Shown: positions 53,951 through 64,000 of the stretch, in pieces
Position numbering within the stretch: the stretch's first letter is position 1
Layout of the letters: every line of letters starts with the position of its first letter
NCBI GenBank assembly: GCA_028751875.1
Contig: CM054145.1
Span: forward strand, 41,424,616 to 41,488,615
From: Rapana venosa
Lineage: Eukaryota > Mollusca > Gastropoda > Neogastropoda > Muricidae
DNA: 64,000 nucleotides
Reading direction: 5' to 3'
The notes under the pieces: generated by a model
Seen by the model: the letters and a program-made list of their open reading frames with translations, nothing else
Database searches by the model: none
What the model was told of the DNA's origin: nothing
Position numbers and translations under genes: made by a program

Positions 53951-56900
53951 CTAGCCGCAACATCCAGATTTGGGTGCCTCTGCCTGCTCATCATCCACCA
54001 CCACCACGTTGCGTCGGTTGTTGCCTCCGTTGCGGCTGCGGCCCATTGTTCCGTCGGACTTCTCAATCATACCTGTCAAACAGTTAGTTCATCCTGTATT
54101 TAGAGCTCAGCAGTATTTTTTGTTTGTTTTGTTGTTGTTGGTTTTTAAAGAGTTAAGCAGTTACTGTGGCTGTTACTTATTCCATCATTTACTTTTTTCT
54201 ATAGACTTTTCCCCCTAAATTTGTCCTGTCGTCCGAGATCACCACATATTAAAACCTGTTTAACCTTCAAAATACTCTGTTTCTTTCCATATCTTAAAAA
54301 ATTTATGTTCAACTTTAAAAAAAAATCAGTGTGTACTATTTACGTCAAACTGTTATTTTCCTTTTTTTTGGGGTGGGGTGGGGGTTAAATCTTGGAAAAA
54401 ATAACCCCCTTTTCTTGATCCCATGTGCCACAGCATTCTCTCTCACTCACTCTCACACGCACGCACACACGCCTCATAGTTATCACTGGCAATCTTTTTT
54501 TTCTTAGCTTTTGCTTTATCCACACAAACAAAGACATACTCACTTTTGCTCAAATCTAAAAACAGCTCCTCTATTCCTCTGTTCAGCTTGGCTGAGGAGT
54601 GAAAATGCTTGGCATTTACAGATGCTGCATATCTGCACATAGTAAAAAAAACACAAAAAACTTTTCTCAGATGAGCTTTCAGGAGGAAGGACAGCCTAGT
54701 GGTTAGAGTGTTGTACCCGCAATTTAATGGCACAAGACCAAGCTTGTTTTCAAGCAATCACCAAGACACCCATTCAAGGGGGTTTTCCCCCTGGAGTTAC
54801 CGTTAGTACCAATTCCCACTCTCCTGAAAGTCCTTTGAATGAGCCTATAAACTGAAACCCCATGTGCCAATGCACACAGACCATCTTGGGCGCATGTTCA
54901 AACTCATTTTACCTTTTGGAAGCATAGGCCATTCATGCCGGTAAGAATAGACAACAACAACAACAATATATATATATACTGGTGTCATGTTTAGACATCA
55001 TCCAAGAAGCTGGAATGCAGCTACCTTAATCCTTAATTGTGAGCAAAACAGTCACATATGCAAACATCTTATTGGGAAAGCTCAGAGCTCTAGCAGAGAC
55101 ACTCCCCCCACCCCACCCCCCCAAAAAAAAGCTTTCTGCAGCAATAAAGTGAAGGACCAAATATCTTTTTAAAAGTCATCAATATTTACTTGTACAGTTG
55201 TAGCCAATCAGTTGAAGAAGAATAAAAAATTGATAACGATGCACAAACACAAAAAACAGGCATTGGTATGATATAGAGAATGATATACAAAACAAGTAGA
55301 AAAAAATAAATACATGTTTGATTTAAAAAACAAACAAACTATGATTCTGAAATAAATGTAAAACCTGAAGTCTTTTCTAAGAAAAAAAACAACCCAAACT
55401 TCACTTATAACGGTTCCCACATGTGACATTACTTGAGGTAAACTTCCTTGCGCAAACCAATCCAAGAGAAAATATACTGAGTCACCCACAGCAGTGCATT
55501 CCTTCAAAGCATACCACCCATACACCCACACACAGCCATGATAAATAATAAAACCACATCCACCTGGATAGAAAAAGCATGCAAGCAGCAACACACACAC
55601 ACACACACACACACACAAGCAAGTATGGCTACACAAACATAGGAAATGAACTTATTATAATGAACAAATCTTTACACACACATGCTGAAGCCAGGCTGCC
55701 ACTAGTGCACTGTTTAGTCATTACAGGATACATGACACACATACACATGATACACTGTTCTAAATCAATACATACTCTTCTGCTTCCTGCACTGGGACAT
55801 GTCTGTCTTTCTCCAGGTCTGTTTTGTTGCCCACAATACACAGCGTCACATCCTGACCCAACATGCGTCGGAGCTCTTTCACCCAGTTCTTTACCTGTCA
55901 AACCAATCACATGTTACCTATTACGTAAATTTATACTCTGTGTGTGTGTGTGTTGACCTTCAGTGTAGACTAGTCCTATGACCTGTTCTTGTCATTTTTA
56001 CAACTGTCTTGAAAAGTGGCAGGGAAACAGAAATTGAGTAGACCACAAAAGCAAGGCAGAAAAACAAGCTGCATCACATCTGACTGAACCTAACCAGATC
56101 AAGATGCACTGGCATTTCCAAATGGATGAAGAGAACTCAATATCATCACAAGCTGCTTCACTGTGTGAGATTGTTCCTGGTCTGGCTAATCCAGAATTTG
56201 GTTTTTTAGATTCTATGGAAAGAATTAAGTTACTGAGTTAAGCAAGTAGAACACCATATATTTTCATCATTATGGATGTGAATTTTGAGTGCTGTCTAAA
56301 TTACCTAACCAACATGCAGACTGTCTATCTCCCTGGCCTTGTTGACAATGGAATATATATGAAAAGATGGAAAGAACTCATCATGTGTATTCTGAAGTCT
56401 AACTGAAAACCTAGTCCATATCACGGCTATACCTACCACTATCAATAACACAATTCTGTAAAGTCTTTGCTTTTCTGATCTTGTGCTTGCGGTGAATGTG
56501 TGTTAGTTTTCAGAGCTTGTGGACTGATTATTCTTCTTCCGAGTTCCCTGGCCACATTGGGTAGAATGTGTAGTGTCGGGTCTTCTTCTGTGCTTGTGAC
56601 TCTGCAGGAGGTCTGCCTGCTGGCCTCAGCTGACACATTCCCACTTCAAGGCAGCTCATTAAGAAACTTTTTTAAAAAAAACATTCAGATTTGCTTGAAA
56701 TAAGGCAGGAGAATGGGGTGGGCAGGCAGGAAATAAGCAAGAGAGAGGGAAGAGGATAGAGATGTCAGGGAAAATGTAGAGACAAAGAGAGTGGTAGAAA
56801 AAGATATATTTCTATCATAGAAGATGCTATTTATTTATTTATTTATTTATTAATCATCTTTTATTTCTAGGATAGTGGAATAAGCACTCATGTCCCTGTT

Positions 56901-58120
56901 TATATTAAGTCCCCGTGTACATGCAGTTTTGTAACTTTTGTCACCCCTTCCCACCGGCACAAATGGGCTACTCTTCCTACTTTACTGAAAGAAGGCCTTC
57001 TCTACTGAAAGAGCCCCTGGCATCCCCACCAAGCAGATTAATCATTCAAGGGCAGACTATTTCTGGAGGGACATGGTGATTGCCATTACTCCAGAGCATC
57101 TCAGCCTGGCTTTGCTGCAGTTCCTGTTGTCATATGTAGACGAGCATATAATATGCTGGATAAGAAATGGCACAGCAGAAAACCATCACAATTCCCCACC
57201 CCCCTCCCCTCTCTCAGAGCTGAGCATAATAAGCCTACAGTCAAAAGCTGTCAGCTGAAGCATACACCAAATGATACTGACCTTTTGAAATGAGTCTTCA
57301 TCTGTGATGTCATAGACTAGGATAGCACCGTTGCTATCTCTGTAGTAGATGGGACCAAGGGCATGGAATCGCTCCTGACCAGCTGTGTCCTGTCCACACA
57401 ACCACAATACAGTTATACATCTTTTTTTTCCATTATATCAATTGCAAGGGTCATCTGCTCAGTGCACTTGCAACTTAATAATTACTGATGATTTATTTTT
57501 AAATGATTCCTATCACCAAAAAAAAATTCCATTTCCTATGGCTCAGGCCAAAAGCAGCTTTAATTAATGTAAGCTATGTTCCGAGGTCTAGATTATGCTG
57601 CTCTGCTGTAAACTGGTACACGCTTCCACTATCAGATGAAAGTCTTTTTGTATGACTAACACTAACAGATCCCACAGTGGCCAAGATTGCGAAGTGTTAA
57701 ATTCATGATCTCACTGTAACTGGGAGTATGGGTTCATATCTCTGATGAAGCGTCTCCTGGACTTTACACTGGTACTCACTCCACTCCACTTCATTTAGGA
57801 AAGTCCTTCAAATGAGATATAAACCAACGTGCTACATCCTAACAAAAACTAACATGTGCAAACACATGCAGAACACCTTGCCCTCACATTAAAACCTCAT
57901 GAATGCACTTTTCATAAAAGAAAAAGCCAGCTATGGCCCATGACAGGGATGATACAAACAACCCAGTATGCACCTACTACTGGAGAGAGACAAGCTTCAC
58001 CAGATTAAACATGCCTATGGTATACTGCCTGAAAAGTTCAGTGCAGTGCCTTGAGCAATGATTCTTCAAGGAGTTATTAACTTAAGGAAGAAGTTGAGCC
58101 CATTGAATGCAAGTCTAGAG

Positions 58121-58152
<32 letters not shown>

Positions 58153-58973
58153 GTCTGTCTGTGAGCCTCTCTTTCTCTTTCCTTGGCTACACTGTACAGC
58201 TCTGAGGTTCACCAATGGTGAGATTTTTGCATTATATATGAGACTGCCCCCCCCCCCCCTCCAACCACCATTTAGGTAACTGCAATCCAACTTTGGGGAT
58301 GGTGTCTAAACACGACACCAGAGAGTATGCTTTTAAAAGTATTTTGTCATATGTTCCTACCTGCATGAAATGCCCTACTCTTCTGAAATGCGGAACAAGT
58401 TTTTAATATGTGTACTTGTTCTACGTGCATTTGCACATGGGGCTGTAGTTTATAGTTTCATCTGAAGGACTTTGACATTCAGTTTGATTTTCTGTCATCA
58501 AACTGAAACTGGCAAGGCTGGGAATCAAACCCAGACACTAACAGTTTACTTGTTACAATGTTAGACAGGTGAATGTCTTAACCATCCTGCCACCTTTCTT
58601 CTTCAAATGCAAGCCAGCAGCTCCCACTGCAAGGACAATTCCAGTGATAAGGTAGTCACCACCAAAAGAATAGAGAAAACACTCAAGACATCCAGTTTAA
58701 CAACAATGCCAATGGCTATTCAGTATTCTTAGGGCTGAAATGCTTTTAAGAAAACAATTATTCATTGACATTATGAATGAACAACCAAAAACACACTAAA
58801 AAAAGTAAGGAAAAGCCCACAGTTCACTGTGGTCTATCATCTCCATTTTTCTTCTTAATTAAAGAAAATACACTGATCTCAGCTATAAAACAAAGTCAAA
58901 ATTTCACACTCACCCATATTGACAGATTTACTCTTTTTCCACCCACATTCAATCTCTTGTTCAAGAAAGAAGC
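53951..58973 (-). CDS. RAB21: RAB21 small GTPase (exons 2-6; N-terminal exon outside window)
   Basis: Exons in transcript order: 58973-58914, 57389-57282, 55894-55776, 54632-54544 and 54072-53951 (stop at 53953-53951). All are GT-AG with matching phases, giving 165 codons plus stop. Translation: [20 protein letters not shown], then [56 protein letters not shown] and [20 protein letters not shown]. These include G3 (DTAGQE), G4 (NKTD) and G5 (SAK). The tail ends KSGCCG with a double-cysteine prenylation site. The GxxxxGKT P-loop and switch I sit in the absent exon 1. Family knowledge: RAB21 is an early-endosome Rab controlling integrin traffic, and [11 protein letters not shown] is its switch II signature. 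Confidence 0.95.
54680..54960 (+). repeat. SINE family A copy
   Basis: Head ggacagcctagtggttagag, then gggttttccccctggagtta, caattcccactctcctgaaa and accatcttgggcgcatgttc. Located in RAB21 intron 4, close to exon 54632-54544. Confidence 0.8.
54998..55100 (+). repeat. SINE core module copy
   Basis: ctggaatgcagctaccttaa, cagtcacatatgcaaacatc and gctcagagctctagcagaga. The 55101-55775 intron rest holds a CA run at 55590-55618 and nothing else recognised. Confidence 0.7.
56500..56660 (-). repeat. SINE family D fragment
   Basis: aggaggtctgcctgctggcc, tcagctgacacattcccact and tcaaggcagctcatt are the reverse of the family D 3' half. The 55895-56499 intron part before it shows nothing recognised. 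Confidence 0.65.
56868..56995 (-). repeat. SINE family A 3' fragment
   Basis: aggatagtggaataagcact, agtccccgtgtacatgcagt and accggcacaaatgggctact. It lies next to (ATTT)n at 56830-56850, which is the element's 3' tail. Confidence 0.7.
57665..57935 (+). repeat. degenerate SINE family A copy
   Basis: atcccacagtggccaagatt, gaaagtccttcaaatgagat and catgcagaacaccttgccct. Confidence 0.6.
58183..58600 (-). repeat. SINE with core module and tRNA-like head
   Basis: Core module (ctctgaggttcaccaatggt, ccatttaggtaactgcaat), body (gcatgaaatgccctactctt, tttatagtttcatctgaagg) and reverse B box gggaatcaaaccc. The end is taaccatcctgccacc. It is preceded by a (CT)n run at 58120-58150. Confidence 0.8.
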
Positions 58974-59459
58974 CTGCACAGAAAAACAGCAACCACATAT
59001 CAATATGCCAATACTGACCTATAATGACTCAAATTAAACAACTAATTCAAAATACTAAATAGTAGTAGACAAATTATACCTCTTTACTTTTAGTTTTACA
59101 TTGCCAATTACTTTCAGAAAACAGATACTGAGATAATGCCATTAATGGATTTATAACCTCACTCCTGACTGTAAAAATGTATTATGTATAGTTATGAACA
59201 CCAAAAAAACAAACAAAAAATGTCTGCTAAGAGTAAGACTTGTGGTGACTGTCACCAGTTACAAAATTTTCTACAACAGGTCTCCATACCATTTTATTTT
59301 TATAGCAAGCCTGAATCAGTTATCAGTGTGTGACATCAGGTCATCCACCCGGAAGTTTTTGTTTACATAGAGTGATACACACAGACTGACAGTCACACAC
59401 ACAGTCACTCATACAAACACACACTCTCATACACACACACACTCTCACACACACACACA

Positions 59460-59760
59460 CCGGTTCGAATCCCATTCAATGGGATTTTCCCCCTGGAGTT
59501 AACATCAGTGTAAACTCCACTCTCCCAAAAGTAAAAGTCCTTCGGATGAGACTATAAGCCCTTATAAGAACATCTTGCGCACACATTAAATCCTGTTTCA
59601 CTTTTCGAAAGAGTACGCCATCGTATGCCGTGGGAACAGATGACAAAATTTACAAAACTGCATACACATGGGGAACTGGATGTAAAAAAGCACATGGGTG
59701 CTTATTCCATTATCGATATATGAAAGAATAAATGAAAAAAAAAATAAATAAATAAATAAA
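59460..59760 (+). repeat. SINE family A copy with poly-A/TAAA tail
   Basis: Starts at the B box cggttcgaatccc and continues gggattttccccctggagtt, gtccttcggatgagactata, gagtacgccatcgtatgccg and cacatgggtgcttattccat. The tail is (aaat)n. The head is replaced by a CA microsatellite (59395-59460). Confidence 0.8.
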
Positions 59761-59889
59761 CACAATCACATCAGAACACACACACTGTCATAGTTTAATG
59801 ATAAATTAATGGCAATCAGAAGGAGAATTCTAATAAAACCCCAGTACTCACAAAGTTCTACTTTTAAACCAGTGTGTCACTGTGTCACA

Positions 59890-60103
59890 GTGTGTGTGCA
59901 TGTGTGTGTCTGTAGGTGTGTGTGTGTGTGTGTGCGTGCGTGTGTGTGAGTGAGTAAGTGAGTGAGTGTGTGTGTGAGAGAGTGTGTGCACATGTGTTTG
60001 TGTGTCTGAGAGAGAGACAGAGACAGAAAGAGAGACAGAGACTGAGAGAGACAAAGAGTTGTGGATGCTGAACTCAGCAATCAAGCAATGATTGATAGTC
60101 TCT

Positions 60104-60182
<79 letters not shown>
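59890..60182. repeat. (TG)n and (GA)n microsatellites
   Basis: TG/GA mixtures, then an uninterrupted (GA)36-like run at about 60109-60181. A duplicate of gtgctgaactcaacaatcaa (gatgctgaactcagcaatca) flanks the GA run on both sides. Confidence 0.9.
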
Positions 60183-60184
<2 letters not shown>

Positions 60185-60289
60185 AAGAGAGACATGGAAA
60201 GAGAGACAGACAAAGAGTTGTGGGTGCTGAACTCAACAATCAATCAAGCAATCATAGCCTGTACTGTGTACATGTATATAGTAATCTAT

Positions 60290-61080
60290 TAGGTAGCGGC
60301 AGCACCGCGCATTTCTACCACGCACCTTAGCAAACTGTGATTCAGTTACTGTCTTCAAACGCTTCTAACTCGAGTTCTACTGCATCATTATGATTTTTAT
60401 GCATATGAGAATAAAGAGAATAGATTGATCTTTCATTACATTGTTCTGTTTTTATTGTATGAGTGGAGGTATGAATGAAGCGCGACGCCGAAAATCGCGA
60501 AAAAGGCGAAAAATGGCCCAAAATGGCAGTTCTCCGCGATCTGTGAAATTTCAGTGTTGTAGAATATATCGCCGAGGCTCGCTCTTGCAGCAACCAAATT
60601 ATTATTAATGATAACGATAAAGTTTGCACTTTAAAGTGATGTATCATAGACTTAAAGCGATAAAAATTACGTCATCGAAAAACGCAATTAAAAATTTCAG
60701 ATAATTACTTCGGACGTCCTTTGAACAAAACCAAGGGGTTTGGGGTAGCGACGAAAGTTAGCCAATCAGCTAAAAGAATAAACCCCCTTTAAAGGCACAA
60801 GAGTTTCAAGGAGGGGCTGGCTCATTTTTTTAAAACGCCCCCGTTTTGGCCCAAATTTTGACCCAGAGCAAACTTTGAGCAGGCTTCGGCGATTTGCAAA
60901 CCGATGCTCAATTTTGACGAAACTGCGGCCACAACTCGATAAGTAATCCTATAGACTAACAATAAATTTACTAAGTCATTTTTCTGCATCAAATTAAATT
61001 TAGTTTGTGCTTTTTTTATGATTATTTTTTTTTTGTTTTGATTCAAGGGGTGCGAACAGTTCGTGAGTCACACAAGTGTT
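60290..61080. mobile_element. candidate DNA-transposon remnant, unclassified
   Basis: The composition differs from its surroundings: CpG-containing, for example cgacgccgaaaatcgcgaaa and gcttcggcgatttgcaaacc. The ends ggtagcggcagcaccgcgc and, reversed, ggtagtgaccctgacacgc match at 11 of 19 positions, a weak inverted repeat. No coding remnant was recognised. It could equally be an unrelated CpG-bearing intronic segment of RAB21. Confidence 0.25.
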
Positions 61081-61639
61081 AAAATTATACAGCGTGTCAG
61101 GGTCACTACCACTTAGAAAAAAATTAAAGTTTCTTCTCATAAGTAACAATTCAAAATGCATTCCCATGGCTAGAATAATGCCTTTAGTACTTACTAATTT
61201 TTTTTACATAAGCCTAATTACTTTTGTATTTTAAATTATTTTTTTCTGTACCGGTATCATATAGGGGAAGAAACCCCGCGTTATTCGGGAAAAAGTGTCT
61301 GCTGCGAACTTCGCGACCCGTCGAATGTTTTTTTGGGGGGCGTGCGTGCGCGCACGCACGCACATGTGCGTGTGTGTGATATATCATTTTTAAATTTTAA
61401 GACACAGTTCCAATAAATCATTGATTCAATAAAGTAAAGATAAAAGTGTATGGGGTTAGAAAATGTGTGGCGCATTACGCATGTGTGTGGTGAAAAATTT
61501 TAAGAAAGTTCAGACTGAAATCATTGATCAATGATACTGATAGTAATAAAAAAGGGTAAGTAAAAACTAAGGGGCTTAGAAATATTTTGCTTATAAAAAA
61601 ATACAAAAAAAAGAATGAATACCCTTTAAAATAAAACAA

Positions 61640-64000
61640 GACAAAAAAAAACACCCTCAAAACAAAATTTTCATTTTCTTTCAGTTTTAGTACTCAGAAA
61701 TTCAGTATTGGTGATTATTTCCCAACTACTGAAACTGTCTACCCATGCAGCACGGCACACACCAACACGCCCACTTTGTCTTTCATTTTCACATACCAAC
61801 TCAAAATTAATATAGGGCATTTTTTTTAATTTCAGGGGATGATCCCTATGCTGACTGAAAAACTTTTTTTGTTCAAGGCTAAAAACTGAAAGCTTTCATA
61901 AATTGTGGGGGAGCCCCAGAGCACAGTTTAAAAAGATTTGAAGAGACAGTGCAAGAGCAGCAGAAAGAAAAAAAATCTGTCAACACTTTCAAACGATATT
62001 CGAGGGTTCCCTGCAATGAAGTCCTGTTTTTGATAAAAGATGTAGGGAAATCTTCAAAGGAGTTTGGGCTAACTCCATTAATTTGAAGATTATCATTTGA
62101 TTGTGTGTTCTCAACCCTGCAATGGATTATCTTTGAGCTGGAAAAATTTAGAACAAAAGAAAAGATCTTTTTCAAGCTTGCACCGGGGGCTCAACAAACT
62201 AAAAAATCAAAACCCCTGGGATCTGGAAAGGAATGTTTGCACGAATTTGGCAACTTTTCAAAATTTTGGGAAAATTAGTTGCTATCTATTTGATGATGAC
62301 TTTTACTAGTAAAAGTCTAAAAAAATAGGAGACCAAAAACATAAATTTCTGGAAAAACCATTTTTTGATTAGAGGAACAGTATGTTTAGTGGTCAAGACA
62401 CCCCTGAGATTTCAAAATCCTTCTAGAGTTATTGTTGGGGATCTTGGAATCTTGCCCATCATTTCCCTGGATGCATCTTTGTTGTTAAACAGCCAAAGAC
62501 TTGAAGGAAGATATGAGGCTTTCAAAAAGGGTTGCAAAAAATTAGAATGTGCCTCATCACCCCTACTCCCAGTCTTTAAAATTGGACTTATTTTTGTTTT
62601 GTGCTTTTGTTTTTTTTGGGCTTTTAAATTTGTTCACCACTGGGGGTCACACAGAATGTTCTGTGTTTTTTTTTTGTGTTTTGTATTATTTGTTTTTGTT
62701 GCTTGTCCCACCGGGGAATCACTGAGATTATGATTCAAGTACCACTGGGTTTTTGGGGTATATGACTTTTTAAGAACCCAAAATGGGCAGCCATACTTGC
62801 TTCAAGATTTTTTTTTTTTTTTTTTTTTTTCAATTCTTGGTTTTGCGGGGTTTTTCCCCTTAAGGTTTAAAGCAACAAGACAACAACGCACGCACGCACG
62901 CAGCCGCACGCATGTGCACATGCATTCCCTACAATAAAAGCAAATAACCCAAAAAAAGTGTCATTTTGCAGGGAAATGAACAAACAAAGTGTTTTTTCAA
63001 AAAGTAACTTTGATTCCTTAGTCCAAATTGTTTGCGGTTCCTGTGGGACATCATTTTCTCATAAATTATGGTACAAAAAATGTAAACCATTTTTTTCTCC
63101 CCTTTACAATTTTTTTAATCAAATAATGTCAACCTATAGAATACAATATAAATAATTTTATCTCCAAATTTTGAAGTAAATTGGGTTCATTCTTTAAAAA
63201 TTTATCTTTTTTTGTAATTTTCCAAAAATGACCTTCCGCACGGGTCTTTTTGGGCCTTTTCCCAAATTTTTGAGGAAAAATAGCTGCAAAAGGGGAGACC
63301 CTACATCCAAAAAAAATTAGCTATAATCTGTATAATGCAGGAATCATCAAAAAATTTTCAAGAGAAAGATAGAAAAATTTTGAAAAGATGGGTCCCAAAT
63401 AGGGTCTTTGAAATTTCAAAAATTTGTAAAATGGGTTTTTCCCTTTTTGGTGCTCCATAATTTTTTTTTTTTTCCTACAGATTTTTTATTTTTTTTTCTT
63501 ATTCTCTGGGGGTAAATAAAAAGGGTATTTTGATGTTTTTATTGTGCCTTTTTATTTCAAGAATATATAGTCAAAAAAGGCCTTAACATTTTGTCATTCA
63601 CGGTAGGGTAAAAATTAAAAAGAATTGAAAACTTTTTTAAATTCATTTACTTTTTTTTTTATGTTTTTTTTGGGATAAATTTTTACTTCAAAGAAAATTA
63701 AAAACTAATAAAAAAAAATTTTGCCCCCTCCCTAAATCTCTTTGATTTAATATGTATTTAACACACTGTCAAAATGGACTTCTGTCAAATTGTGAACAGG
63801 GACTTATTAATTATAAACTTAAGGGATAATAAGCTTACAATTTAAAAGAAAATTAACCCCAAAAATTACTATTTCACAGTAAAAGGTTTGACATTGAAAG
63901 GGCCCCCATTTGATTAAAGAAAATTTATGTTTTTTAAATTCCCCTTTTACTCATTACTTCCCTTTAATTATTCACGCTCATCCCTCATTTTGAAACAATT
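61640..64000. other. AT-rich, homopolymer-laden stretch without recognised genes
   Basis: Runs of 4-18 A, T or G are very frequent. Short ORFs here resemble nothing I know. A blurred SINE-like passage is at about 62370-62760 (tatgtttagtggtcaagaca; later ggcagccatacttgc). It presumably lies in RAB21 intron 1. Consensus quality may be poor. Confidence 0.5.

Noticed and set aside
53803..54087. ORFs overlapping the last RAB21 exon on the plus strand
   Set aside because: They are antisense shadows of the GGNNRR/VVVVDDE coding sequence.
58974..64000. RAB21 exon 1 with the GxxxxGKT loop
   Set aside because: I searched the minus strand by eye for the P-loop and switch I residues and found nothing. 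It probably lies beyond the window.

Overview
This is a window of animal nuclear DNA. It has intron-rich genes with GT-AG introns, many tRNA-derived SINEs, long CA/TG microsatellites, minisatellites and DNA transposon remnants. Protein similarity, gene structure and repeat style suggest a lophotrochozoan, most likely a gastropod mollusc. That assignment is an inference, because no lineage-specific marker gene is present. Three protein-coding genes can be reconstructed exon by exon. (1) SND1 (Tudor-SN), plus strand, 1032-20082: 21 exons with consistent phases, 886 codons; the first exon lies upstream of the window. (2) TFIP11 (tuftelin-interacting protein 11, the Ntr1 homologue, a G-patch spliceosome-disassembly factor), plus strand, 26377-48152: 17 coding exons, 822 codons, apparently complete. 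(3) RAB21, minus strand, 58973 down to 53951: exons 2-6 only; exon 1 with the P-loop lies beyond 64000. Layout: SND1 with large repeat-filled introns; its 3' UTR to about 21240; about 5 kb of repeat-rich intergenic DNA with a dead LINE reverse-transcriptase fragment on the minus strand; TFIP11; then RAB21 convergent to TFIP11. The last 2-3 kb is AT-rich and full of homopolymer runs, with no gene found; it may be poor consensus. SND1 and TFIP11 both act in RNA metabolism, but nothing here suggests that they form a functional cluster. The most notable material is in the introns. There are three piggyBac-type elements flanked by TTAA, one with transposase remnants. A SINE family joins a tRNA-like head to the internal promoter part of 5S rRNA. 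Several nested insertions have readable target-site duplications. In TFIP11, two minisatellites run directly up to the 3' splice sites of exons 13 and 14. The second grew out of a SINE tail, has units of 45 and 51 bp (both multiples of three), stays open for more than 320 codons in the exon 14 frame, and in six units carries a consensus-like acceptor that is in phase with exon 13.
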